A DNA stretch of 42,522 nucleotides from DASTBU01 sp035711845 (GTDB lineage: Bacteria; Acidobacteriota; Vicinamibacteria; Vicinamibacterales; 2-12-FULL-66-21), in NCBI GenBank assembly GCA_035711845.1, contig DASTBU010000093.1, positions 1-42,522 of the forward strand. Direction: 5' to 3'. Position numbers and translations under genes: made by a program. The notes below the pieces were generated by a model. The model did no database searches. It was given only the letters and a program-made list of their open reading frames with translations, and was not told the DNA's origin. Within the stretch, counting starts at the first letter, position 1. Each line of letters starts with the position of its first letter. Positions 25,523 through 33,373 of the stretch are shown piece by piece.

Positions 25523-25551
25523 ATGATAGGCCAGCTGTGCAGTCAAGTCAA
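25523..25551 (-). promoter_or_regulatory. Near-consensus sigma-70 promoter for the secreted protein/barrel operon
   Basis: Read on the minus strand, TTGACT (25546-25551) is followed by 17 bp and TATCAT (25523-25528). Transcription should begin about 7 bp further on, only some 10-15 bases before the TTG start at 25505. The promoter faces away from the cyclase gene that begins at 25583. Confidence 0.65.
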
Positions 25552-25582
25552 AGACCGCCTTGCTGATATCATCACGCTGCCA

Positions 25583-26218
25583 ATGGCCCGCGAACCCCGA
25601 TTGCTGGATGTCAGCGTACCGCTCGTAGCCGGCATGGTCACCTACCCGGGCAACCCTGAATTCGAGCTTCAAGCCGTCAAGCGCATGTCGGAAGGGGCAA
25701 GCTCGAACGTCTCGAAGCTCGTGCTCGGCACGCATACGGGAACGCACGTTGACGCGCCCAGGCATTTTTTCGACAACGGGGTGGCGGTCGAGTCGCTGCC
25801 GCTGGATCTGCTGATCGGCCGCGCCCGGGTCATCCAGATCCATCGGCGAGGCGCGATCACCCGGGAAGATCTCGCGGAAGCGGGCCTGCGCGAGGATCTG
25901 CGCGTGCTGCTGAAGACCCAGAACTCCGCGTTCTGGAGGGACCAGGCGTTCCGGCAGGAGTTCACGCACCTGGCCGAATCGGGCGCGCGGTATCTCGTGG
26001 AACAGGGCGTCAAGGTCGTTGGCATCGACTCCCTGTCCGTCGAGCAGTTCGAGAAGCCGGGCGCGCCCGCACATCGCGCTCTGCTTTCCGGGGGTGTCAT
26101 CATCATCGAAGGTCTGAATCTGGCCGATGTGGAGGCGGGCATGTACGAGATGTACTGCCTGCCGTTGCCGGTGCGCGGCGGCGACGGTGCGCCGGCCCGC
26201 GTCGTGCTCAAGCGCTGA
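25583..26218 (+). CDS. Cyclase-family metal-dependent hydrolase (KynB-like)
   Basis: This 211-aa protein of the Cyclase family includes kynurenine formamidases. The metal-binding signature HTGTHVDAPRHF lies at about residues 53-64, and the protein opens LLDVSVPLVAGMVTYPGNPEF as in the family. The length matches KynB (about 200 aa). The ATG at 25583 is chosen because conservation begins at AREPRLLDV. An upstream ATG at 25523 would overlap the divergent promoter. No tryptophan or kynurenine genes are adjacent, so the substrate is open. Only 8 bp separate it from glgC, which suggests cotranscription. Confidence 0.82.
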   Translation: MAREPRLLDVSVPLVAGMVTYPGNPEFELQAVKRMSEGASSNVSKLVLGTHTGTHVDAPRHFFDNGVAVESLPLDLLIGRARVIQIHRRGAITREDLAEAGLREDLRVLLKTQNSAFWRDQAFRQEFTHLAESGARYLVEQGVKVVGIDSLSVEQFEKPGAPAHRALLSGGVIIIEGLNLADVEAGMYEMYCLPLPVRGGDGAPARVVLKR

Positions 26219-26226
26219 GGAAGCTC

Positions 26227-27492
26227 GTGCAGGACGACGTGCTCGTGATGGTGCTCGCCGGAGGCGCCGGCGAACGGTTGTATCCGCTCACCAAGGAGCG
26301 GGCCAAGCCCGCCGTGTACTTCGGCGGCCCCTACCGCATCATCGATTTCACGCTCAGCAACTGCATCAACTCCGGGCTGCGGAAGATCTTCATCGCGCTC
26401 CAGTACAAATCGCTGTCGCTCAGCTGGCACCTGCGAATGGGCTGGAGCGTAGTGGCCGACGAACTGGGCGAGTTCATCGAGATTCTCAGCCCCCAGAAGC
26501 GCGTCGGCGAGCACTGGTACCTCGGGACCGCCGATGCCGTCTACCAGAATCTCTACTCGATCCTCCGCGAGGACCCGAAGCAGCTGATCGTGCTGTCCGG
26601 CGACCACGTGTACAAGATGGATTACGCGAAGATGCTTCGGTTTCACCTCGATCGCGGCGCGGCTGCGACGCTCGCGGTGATCGAGGTCCCTACCGGGGAG
26701 GCCCATCGCTTTGGCGTCGTTCAGGTCGATGCAGACGACAGGGTCACCGGATTCCTGGAGAAGCCTCGCGACCTGCCGCCCGGTCAACAGGTCCTGGCGT
26801 CGATGGGGATCTACATCTTCGACATGAGCACCCTGGTCCCCGCGCTCGAGGCTGACGCCCGCAGGTCCACGACCCACGACTTCGGCAAGGATATCGTGCC
26901 GGCCCTTGTCGACAAGGCGCTCGTAGCCGCGTACCGGTTCTACGACGAGAACAAGAAATCGTCGAAGTACTGGCGCGACATCGGCACGCTCGACGCGTAC
27001 TACGACGCGAACATGGACCTGTGCCACGTCAACCCGGAGTTCAACCTCTACGATCCCGAATGGCCGCTGCGCACCTACCAGGTGCAGGCGCCGCCGGCGA
27101 AATTCGTCTTCGCCGACCGCGATCGGCGATGCGGCCAGGCGCTCGATTCCATCATTTCTGCCGGGTGCATCATCTCGGGAAGTCGAGTGTCCGGCAGCGT
27201 GCTCTGCCCCAATGTCCGCGTCCACAGCTTCTGCGAGGTGGACCAGAGCATTCTGATGCCGGGCGTCCGCGTCGGGCGGCACGCGAGGATTCGCCGGGCC
27301 ATCATCGATCGGGACGTGTTCATCCCGCGGGCGGCCCTCATCGGCTACAACGAAGAGGAAGACCGCCGCCGCCACACGGTCACGCAAAGCGGCATCGTCG
27401 TCGTGACCACCGACGATCAGCCGCTCATCGGGGAGGTCCCGGAAGCGGCTCTGGAGACCGAGGCGGAATTCGATCGAAGGGGATCGATCTGA
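26227..27492 (+). CDS. glgC: GlgC, glucose-1-phosphate adenylyltransferase
   Basis: GlgC makes ADP-glucose for glycogen and trehalose/maltose-phosphate pathways. The 421-aa product has the pyrophosphorylase motif GGAGERLYPLTKERAKPAV, then FGGPYRIIDFTLSNCINSG, WYLGTADAVYQNL, the sugar-phosphate-binding FLEKP segment, and a C-terminal left-handed beta-helix with VCPNVRV-like turns (GSVLCPNVRVHSFCEV). The GTG start at 26227 has AGGAAG upstream. It lies between a hydrolase gene and eno, so storage and glycolytic genes are grouped. No glgA or glgB is present. Confidence 0.94.
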   Translation: MQDDVLVMVLAGGAGERLYPLTKERAKPAVYFGGPYRIIDFTLSNCINSGLRKIFIALQYKSLSLSWHLRMGWSVVADELGEFIEILSPQKRVGEHWYLGTADAVYQNLYSILREDPKQLIVLSGDHVYKMDYAKMLRFHLDRGAAATLAVIEVPTGEAHRFGVVQVDADDRVTGFLEKPRDLPPGQQVLASMGIYIFDMSTLVPALEADARRSTTHDFGKDIVPALVDKALVAAYRFYDENKKSSKYWRDIGTLDAYYDANMDLCHVNPEFNLYDPEWPLRTYQVQAPPAKFVFADRDRRCGQALDSIISAGCIISGSRVSGSVLCPNVRVHSFCEVDQSILMPGVRVGRHARIRRAIIDRDVFIPRAALIGYNEEEDRRRHTVTQSGIVVVTTDDQPLIGEVPEAALETEAEFDRRGSI

Positions 27493-27509
27493 ATGGAAGA
27501 GGCACGCTG

Positions 27510-28811
27510 ATGAAGATCGCAGGCGTGAAAGGCCGCGAGATTCTGGACTCGCGGGGGAACCCGACGGTCGAAGTCGATGTGACGCTGGACGGAGGCGTTC
27601 GCGGCCGGGCGGCGGTTCCGTCGGGCGCCTCCACGGGACAGCGGGAGGCGCTCGAGCTGAGGGATGGCGACAAGACGCGCTATCTCGGCAAGGGAGTGCG
27701 GAACGCTGTTCAGAACGTCAACGGAGAGATCGCGGGCGCCCTCGTCGGCCGCGAGGCCGACCAGCGCAGCGTCGATCGCTTTCTCATCGAGCTCGACGGG
27801 ACGCCGAACAAGGGACGTCTCGGGGCCAACGCGCTGCTCGGCGTCTCGATGGCGTTCGCGCGCGCGGTCGCCAACGCGGAGGAGGCGCCGCTCTACCAGC
27901 ATCTCGCGCGGCTCTGTGAGAACACGGCGCTCGTGCTGCCCGTGCCGATGATGAACATCCTCAACGGCGGCGCGCACGCCGATAGCAGCGTGGACTTCCA
28001 GGAGTTCATGGTGATGCCGACGCGCGCGTCCTCCTTCGCCGAGGCCCTGCGCACGGGCGCCGAGATCTTCCATACGCTGCGCGGCATCCTGAAGAAGAAG
28101 GGGTACTCGACCGGCGTGGGCGACGAGGGCGGGTTCGCACCGAGCCTTTCCTCGAACCGTGAGGCCGTCGAGGTCGTCCTCCAGGCGATCGTGGAGGCCG
28201 GCTTCCAGCCGGGCGACGACGTCCAGATTGCCCTCGACGTGGCCGCCAGCGAGCTCTGGAGTGACGCGGGCAACCACTACGAGTTCAAGAAGTCCGGAGA
28301 AGCGGCGCGCGGCTCGGACGGCATGATTGCTCTCTACGAGGACTGGGTCCGGCAGTATCCGATCATCTCAATCGAAGACGGCCTCGCCGAGGGCGACTGG
28401 GACGGATGGAAGGCGCTGACGACGACGCTCGGCGGTCGCGTGCAGCTCGTCGGCGACGATGTGTTCGTGACGAACCCGGAGCTTCTTGCACGCGGGATCG
28501 CCGACGGGGTGGCCAATGCGATCCTCGTCAAGCTGAACCAGATTGGCACGCTCAGCGAGACGCTCGACGCGGTAGCCATGGCGCGCGAGGCGTCGTACGC
28601 GAGCGTGATCTCGCACCGCTCGGGCGAGACGGAAGACACGACGATTGCGGATCTCGCCGTCGCGACCGGAGCGGGCCAGATCAAGACCGGCTCGGCCAGC
28701 CGATCGGACCGTGTCGCCAAATACAATCAACTGCTGCGCATCGAAGAGGAGCTCGGCCCGCGCGCCAGGTACGCCGGGGAGAAGGCCATCAAAGCATTGG
28801 AGATTCGTTGA
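27510..28811 (+). CDS. eno: Enolase
   Basis: Enolase interconverts 2-phosphoglycerate and phosphoenolpyruvate. The 433-aa product is the normal length. Landmarks are REILDSRGNPTVEVDV at the start, PSGASTG, VGDEGGFAPSL, the Mg-binding SIEDGLAEGDWDGW, KLNQIGTLSET with a catalytic lysine, and SHRSGETEDTTIADLAVA near the C-terminus. The ATG at 27510 begins the conserved N-terminus and has GGAAGAGG before it, 17 bp after glgC. The stop codon lies inside the left arm of a long inverted heptamer repeat that fills the gap to gpmI. Confidence 0.97.
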   Translation: MKIAGVKGREILDSRGNPTVEVDVTLDGGVRGRAAVPSGASTGQREALELRDGDKTRYLGKGVRNAVQNVNGEIAGALVGREADQRSVDRFLIELDGTPNKGRLGANALLGVSMAFARAVANAEEAPLYQHLARLCENTALVLPVPMMNILNGGAHADSSVDFQEFMVMPTRASSFAEALRTGAEIFHTLRGILKKKGYSTGVGDEGGFAPSLSSNREAVEVVLQAIVEAGFQPGDDVQIALDVAASELWSDAGNHYEFKKSGEAARGSDGMIALYEDWVRQYPIISIEDGLAEGDWDGWKALTTTLGGRVQLVGDDVFVTNPELLARGIADGVANAILVKLNQIGTLSETLDAVAMAREASYASVISHRSGETEDTTIADLAVATGAGQIKTGSASRSDRVAKYNQLLRIEEELGPRARYAGEKAIKALEIR

Positions 28812-28881
28812 TTGTCGATTGCAGATTGAGGGACGATTGGAGATTGGGGATTGAGGATTTGATTCGAAGATTGGAGATTTG
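28802..28881 (+). repeat. Heptamer array GATTGNN, left arm of the eno-gpmI inverted repeat
   Basis: About eleven mostly 7-bp-phased units contain GATTG. The array starts in the last codons of eno (GATTCGT then TGA). It ends with GATTTGATTCG, GATTGGA and GATTTG, the same order of variants as the reverse complement of the right arm (28961-29051). Confidence 0.85.
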
Positions 28882-28960
28882 ACATAGGCAGCACCGGTGC
28901 CTCAGTGAGGTTGGGGGGCGGACCGGCCTTCGCGCCCCGTCCAATCCTCGGGTCAATCCT

Positions 28961-29051
28961 CATCCCGAATCCAAATCTTCAATCCCCGAATCAAATCCCC
29001 AATCCCCAATCGCCAATCCCCAATCAATCTACAATCTGCAATCGACGAATC
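28961..29051 (-). repeat. Heptamer array CAATCNN, right arm of the eno-gpmI inverted repeat
   Basis: This arm of about 90 bases consists of AATCCCC/CAATC-type units. Its reverse complement begins GATTCGTCGATTG and ends GATTTGATTCG, GATTGAA, GATTTGG, matching the left arm unit by unit with a small internal length difference. The arm ends 4 bp before the gpmI ATG. The 80-bp centre (28882-28960) has its own short palindromes (CCTCA-G-TGAGG and GCACCGGTGC). Confidence 0.85.
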
Positions 29052-29055
29052 CGCA

Positions 29056-30588
29056 ATGTCCATTGTGCTGCTCATCCTCGACGGCTGGGGAATCCGGCCA
29101 CAGCGGGAGAACAATGCCATCGCGCTCGCACGGAAACCCGTGTTCGATGCGCTGATGGAAAAGTACCCTCGCGCGCAACTGATCGCGTCAGGGGAAGCCG
29201 TGGGACTCCCGGCCGGGCAGATGGGCAACTCCGAGGTCGGGCACATGAACATGGGCGCCGGCCGCATCGTGTACCAGGACCTCACCCGGATCGACAAAAG
29301 CATCGCAGATCGTGAGCTGTCCGCGAACGCGACGCTGCGTGCAGCGATGGAGCGATGTGCGGGATCCTCGCGGGCGCTGCACCTTCTCGGCCTCGTCTCC
29401 GATGGCGGCGTGCACAGCCATCAACGCCACCTGCACGCGCTCATCGAGATGGCCTCACGCCTCGAGATCGAGCGGCTGTTCGTGCACGCCATCACCGATG
29501 GCCGCGACACGTCGCCGACCGGCGGCGTCCGCTACCTTGCCGCCCTGCAGGAGGCCTTCGACCGGTTCGGGACTGGCCGAGTGGCGACGGTTCTAGGCCG
29601 CTACTACGCCATGGATCGCGACAAGCGCTGGGACCGCACGCGGGAGGCGTACGATGCGATCGTTCGCGGCACGGCGGGGGCCTCGTCGCGCGCGCCGATC
29701 GAAGCCACTCAGGCGTCCTACGACGCCGGCGTCACCGACGAGTTCATCAAGCCGGTCGTCATCGTCGACGCGGATGGCACACCCGTCGGTCCGATCCGGG
29801 ACGGCGACTCGGTCCTGTGCTTCAACTTTCGCGCGGATCGCGTGCGGCAGATCACGCGCGCCATCGCCCTCGACGACTTCGACGGCTTCGAGCGCCCCGG
29901 CCGGCCGCGCGTGCACTACACCTGCATGACCGTCTACGATCGGACGTTCGATCTGCCGGTCGTCTTCCCCCCGCAGAGCTTCACCGGCAACCTGGCCGAC
30001 GTGCTCGCCGATCGCGCCCGCACCAACCTGCGGCTGGCGGAGACCGAAAAATACGCGCACGTCACCTATTTCTTCAACTGCGGCCGGGAAGTTCCTTATC
30101 CGGGCGAGGACCGGATCCTCATCCCGTCCCAGAAAGTCGCAACCTACGACCTGATGCCCGAGATGAGTGCCCCCGGCATCACGGATGCTCTCGTCGACGA
30201 CATTTCGGGGGGCAGGCACCAGGTGGTGATCTGCAACTTCGCAAACGCCGACATGGTCGGCCACACGGGACGCCTCGACGCGGCCATCGCGGCTGTCGAG
30301 ACCCTCGACACGTGCCTTGGGCGAATCATGCACGCGCTGCGAGCGGCCGGAGGGACCGCGATCGTCACGGCCGATCACGGCAACGCGGAACAGATGTGGG
30401 ACGACGAGTTGAAGGCGCCTCACACGGCGCATACGTCGAACCCCGTGCCGGTTCTGCTCTGCGACGATCGGTTCCTGGGACGGCGGCTGCGTGACGGCAC
30501 GCTGCGCGACGTGGCGCCGACGATTCTGACCCTGCTCGATCTCCCGAAGTCCGGTGAGATGACCGGCGACTCGCTCCTCGAAGAATAG
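29056..30588 (+). CDS. gpmI: GpmI, cofactor-independent phosphoglycerate mutase
   Basis: This alkaline-phosphatase-superfamily enzyme converts 3- and 2-phosphoglycerate with two Mn ions. The 510-aa product is full length. The first metal ligand is in LILDGWGI, the phosphoserine in MGNSEVGHMNMGAGRI, then HAITDGRDTSP, and late metal ligands in NFANADMVGHTG and VTADHGNAEQM. The ATG at 29056 lies directly behind the right repeat arm, and no clear ribosome-binding site is left between them. With eno and glgC it forms a lower-glycolysis/glycogen cluster. The next gene starts 8 bp after its stop. Confidence 0.96.
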   Translation: MSIVLLILDGWGIRPQRENNAIALARKPVFDALMEKYPRAQLIASGEAVGLPAGQMGNSEVGHMNMGAGRIVYQDLTRIDKSIADRELSANATLRAAMERCAGSSRALHLLGLVSDGGVHSHQRHLHALIEMASRLEIERLFVHAITDGRDTSPTGGVRYLAALQEAFDRFGTGRVATVLGRYYAMDRDKRWDRTREAYDAIVRGTAGASSRAPIEATQASYDAGVTDEFIKPVVIVDADGTPVGPIRDGDSVLCFNFRADRVRQITRAIALDDFDGFERPGRPRVHYTCMTVYDRTFDLPVVFPPQSFTGNLADVLADRARTNLRLAETEKYAHVTYFFNCGREVPYPGEDRILIPSQKVATYDLMPEMSAPGITDALVDDISGGRHQVVICNFANADMVGHTGRLDAAIAAVETLDTCLGRIMHALRAAGGTAIVTADHGNAEQMWDDELKAPHTAHTSNPVPVLLCDDRFLGRRLRDGTLRDVAPTILTLLDLPKSGEMTGDSLLEE

Positions 30589-30596
30589 CAACTCAC

Positions 30597-32549
30597 GTGT
30601 CCGGTAGCACTCGCAGCGGGCCGGCCCTACTTGCAGCGGCGCTTTCCTGGTTCCTCCTGCTGGCGATGGTAGTGTCGTATCCGCTGATCCTGAACCTCGG
30701 CACCCACGTGCCTGGCGCGGACGCCGGCGACAACATCGCCTTTCTCTGGAACTTCTGGTGGTTCCGCTACGCGCTCGAGCAACCGGACGCGACGCTGTTC
30801 TTCACCGGTCATCTGTTCGCGCCGTTTGGCACGTCGCTGGTGCTGCACACCCACACGGCGCTGCCGGCGCTGGCCGGCGCTACCCTCCTCAGCCGCGCCC
30901 CGGTCGTGCAGGCGCACAACCTCGTGCTGCTGGCCGGCCTTGCGGCCAACGGCCTGTGTGCCGGCGCGCTGGCGTTCCACGACACGCGCCGTCTCCTGCC
31001 CGCGGTTCTCGCCGGGACGATCTTCGCGGCGTCGGCCTGGGTCTCGATCCGGCTCCTCGGCCACTTCAACCTGGTCCACGCGTGGGTGATCCCGCTCGCG
31101 CTGCTCGCATGGATCTGTTGCACCGAGGCCCCCTCGGTTGGTCGGAGTACGGCCGTCGCCGGTGCATTCGCCGCCGCCGCGTACACGGACTACTACTTTC
31201 TGGCCTTTGCCGCGATCGCGTGCGCCGTGTTCTCAGCTTCGAGCAGATGGCAGATTGCGACCCGTTGGGGCCGTCCACGCTCGAACGTGTCTGCGCGCGT
31301 GGCCGTCGTGCTCATGATTGCGACCGGGGTCCTGATGCTGATCGTTCTCGCGACCGGCGGCATCCGCTTCAGCATCGGCTCGACGCGAATCTCCATGACG
31401 AGCCTGCGCAACCCCTTCGCCGCCCTGTGGCTGCTGACGATCGTCTGGACGGCGTTGCACATCCGACTCACCGTCACGCGTACTCCGGATGCGCGTCCCC
31501 TGAAGCGAATCGCTCCGGCAACCGTTGCAGCACTGACGCTGTTCGCTGTCGCTGTTCTTCCTCTGGCGATTCCCGCGATCGGGCTCCTGGTGTCGGGCGA
31601 CTACGTGTCGCCGCCGTTTGTGTGGCGCAGCGGTCCGCGCGGGATCGACCTCCTCACCCTCGTCGCGGGCAACCCGTTGAATCCCGCGTACGGCCACGTC
31701 ACGCGGGCCGCCTATGCCCGGGCGGGCATCGACGTCATGGAACAGTCGGCGTGGATTGGAATCGTGCCGCTGATCGTGTTGGGGATCTTTGCGGCGACAG
31801 CGAAGGAACGGGACGCGGCCGCGCGCCCCTGGTGGAGCGTCGCCCTGTTCTTTCTGATATGGGCCACCGGAGCGTATCTGCTGGTCGGCGGACTGGACAC
31901 GGGCCTGCCGATGCCTCAGACGCTCGCGCGCTTCGTGCCGATTCTGTCGAATGCGAGGATACCGGGTCGCGCGATCATCATGGTGCAGCTCGCCGCGGCA
32001 ATACTCTGCGCCCGCGCGGTCACGCGACTGCAATGGAGGCCAGGCGCCGTCCTCGTTCTGATCGCCCTGGGCGTCGCCGACGGCTCAGGCGCGCCAATCC
32101 GGCTGTACGAGGTTCCCGCTCCTGGCGCGATCGAGTCGGTTCTCGTGGGCGCGCCACGCCGTGAGGCTATCGTCGAGCTGCCGATGGGGCTTCGGGACGG
32201 TTTCGGCGAAGCAGGACACATGGATCATCGAGCGCTGGTCTTCCAGATGGCCCATCAGCAGCCCCTCGCGGGAGGTTTCGTCGCCAGACTGTCACCGAAG
32301 GTCCGGGCGGCGTACGAGCAGACGCCGGCGCTCGTCGCGCTCATAAAGCTGAGCTCTGACAACCCCAGCCATTCGTCAGAGAACCTACCGGCAGACCTTG
32401 GCAGCGGCCTGCTGTCGGCTGGCGCCAGGCATGTGGTCGTGAATACGGACTCAATGCCGCGGGACCTGCGCGCGGCGCTGGAATCGCGAGGGTTCAAGCT
32501 CGTCGCCGTGGAAGGACGACGGGAGCTATATCACGTGAGCGGAAAATGA
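30597..32549 (+). CDS. Large multi-pass membrane protein, GT-C-like
   Basis: This 650-aa protein has about twelve hydrophobic helices and a soluble C-terminal region of about 110 residues. The first extracytoplasmic loop contains PGADAGDNIAFLWNFWWFRYAL, an acidic loop in the position where GT-C glycosyltransferases (PMT/ArnT-like) carry catalytic Asp residues. This is suggestive, not proof. The start is GTG at 30597, 8 bp after gpmI, with a weak ribosome-binding site. It could be a lipid-linked sugar transferase for surface glycans. A plain uncharacterised membrane protein is the alternative. Confidence 0.7.
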   Translation: MSGSTRSGPALLAAALSWFLLLAMVVSYPLILNLGTHVPGADAGDNIAFLWNFWWFRYALEQPDATLFFTGHLFAPFGTSLVLHTHTALPALAGATLLSRAPVVQAHNLVLLAGLAANGLCAGALAFHDTRRLLPAVLAGTIFAASAWVSIRLLGHFNLVHAWVIPLALLAWICCTEAPSVGRSTAVAGAFAAAAYTDYYFLAFAAIACAVFSASSRWQIATRWGRPRSNVSARVAVVLMIATGVLMLIVLATGGIRFSIGSTRISMTSLRNPFAALWLLTIVWTALHIRLTVTRTPDARPLKRIAPATVAALTLFAVAVLPLAIPAIGLLVSGDYVSPPFVWRSGPRGIDLLTLVAGNPLNPAYGHVTRAAYARAGIDVMEQSAWIGIVPLIVLGIFAATAKERDAAARPWWSVALFFLIWATGAYLLVGGLDTGLPMPQTLARFVPILSNARIPGRAIIMVQLAAAILCARAVTRLQWRPGAVLVLIALGVADGSGAPIRLYEVPAPGAIESVLVGAPRREAIVELPMGLRDGFGEAGHMDHRALVFQMAHQQPLAGGFVARLSPKVRAAYEQTPALVALIKLSSDNPSHSSENLPADLGSGLLSAGARHVVVNTDSMPRDLRAALESRGFKLVAVEGRRELYHVSGK

Positions 32550-32694
32550 ATGTGGATCGTGCCTGGGCGCCTGTACGATCGGGGGGTTGGTGGGCGCATC
32601 TCTTTCCGCGCATCTCCTTCTAATTAAGATAGATACGAGCCGTTAGAGCTAACCACGCCTCCGGGGACCGGGCACCTGACACCATCGCAAGGCG

Positions 32695-33006
32695 TCATTC
32701 CACCTCTTTTTCCTGTGTCTCGTCGGCGGCGATGCGCAGGGACCGCAGGAAGCGCCGATCGTTTGCGCTCATCTCGAAGTTACGCCGCTCAGCCGCGCGC
32801 AGGGCCTTCTGCGAGGTTCCGACGCGCGTGAGGGCTCCCGGCGTCGCGCGATTGACGAAGCCGATGACCGCCTCGAGCGACACCTTCATTTCGAACCCGG
32901 CTGCACGGGCGCGCTCGCGGCAGGCTTCTACGCGCGCATCCTCGGCGACGGCGGCTGCAATGGCGTCGGACAGCTCACGAGCCATACGATTCACGACGTC
33001 ATCCAT
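32695..33006 (-). CDS. Small unknown protein, 103 aa
   Basis: I recognise no family. The protein is mostly alpha-helical, with MDDVVNRMARELSDAIAAAVAEDARVEACRERARAAGFEM at the start and an acidic end (ADETQEKEVE). No membrane segment or signal peptide is present. The perfect AAGGAGGT 7 bp before the ATG at 33006 supports translation. It stands alone on the minus strand between two plus-strand genes, behind a consensus promoter and a leader of about 130 bases, so it may be well expressed. Confidence 0.75.
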   Translation of the reverse strand: MDDVVNRMARELSDAIAAAVAEDARVEACRERARAAGFEMKVSLEAVIGFVNRATPGALTRVGTSQKALRAAERRNFEMSANDRRFLRSLRIAADETQEKEVE

Positions 33007-33140
33007 TCTGGGACCTCCTTACCGCCGCCGGGGCTGGGAACCGGGGCGTCTCCCGTCCGCAGGTGCACTCCTGGGAGGGCGACATGGGACGAGCGCCAAA
33101 TTTGTACATATGAAGGATTTGCGTGCGGGAACTGATCGCT

Positions 33141-33169
33141 ATTCTAAACGTGGCTCTAGAGGGTGTCAA
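33141..33169 (-). promoter_or_regulatory. Consensus sigma-70 promoter for the 103-aa gene
   Basis: Read on the minus strand: TTGACA (33164-33169), exactly 17 bp, TAGAAT (33141-33146). This is the closest match to the sigma-70 consensus seen in the window. The predicted start is near 33134, giving a GC-rich leader of about 128 bases before the AUG. Confidence 0.75.
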
Positions 33170-33252
33170 TGGTCTGAGCCCCCATATCTTGTGCTATTCG
33201 GCTGTTACAATGGCCGCAGTCACAAGTCCGACTGAACCCTTGTTATCGGATG

Positions 33253-33373
33253 ATCGCGCGATTGACTGGATGGGTAGTCTAATGATCTTTTTTCAGAGAA
33301 TCTCCGATTGGGTCGATCGACCTCACGTTGCCGGACAGTCAATCGCTCGATCGCTCGATCACCCGATCGCGAG
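33253..33373. repeat. Inverted repeat with an 8-bp tandem expansion before the mutase
   Basis: Left arm 33253-33268 and right arm 33337-33352 are inverted copies with 15 of 16 matches (GATCGCGCGATTGACT against GATCGAGCGATTGACT). The right side then continues as four 8-bp units, ATCGCTCG twice, ATCACCCG and ATCGCGAG (33342-33373). The mutase ATG at 33374 follows immediately. Confidence 0.75.

Larger units (their letters stand above)
33007..33373. other. Intergenic region between the 103-aa gene and the mutase
   Basis: This 367-bp gap has no convincing gene. It holds the minus-strand promoter (33141-33169) and the GC-rich leader of the 103-aa gene. On the mutase side it holds an inverted repeat with an 8-bp tandem expansion (33253-33373). 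I see no B12 riboswitch, although the mutase downstream is a B12 enzyme. Confidence 0.6.

Noticed and set aside
28802..29051. The repeats as a CRISPR array
   Set aside because: Units are 7 bp with no unique spacers between them and no cas genes nearby; period and arrangement do not fit CRISPR.
33007..33373. A cobalamin riboswitch before the B12-dependent mutase
   Set aside because: No B12-box-like sequence or multi-stem core is visible; the region is explained by a minus-strand promoter and a tandem repeat.
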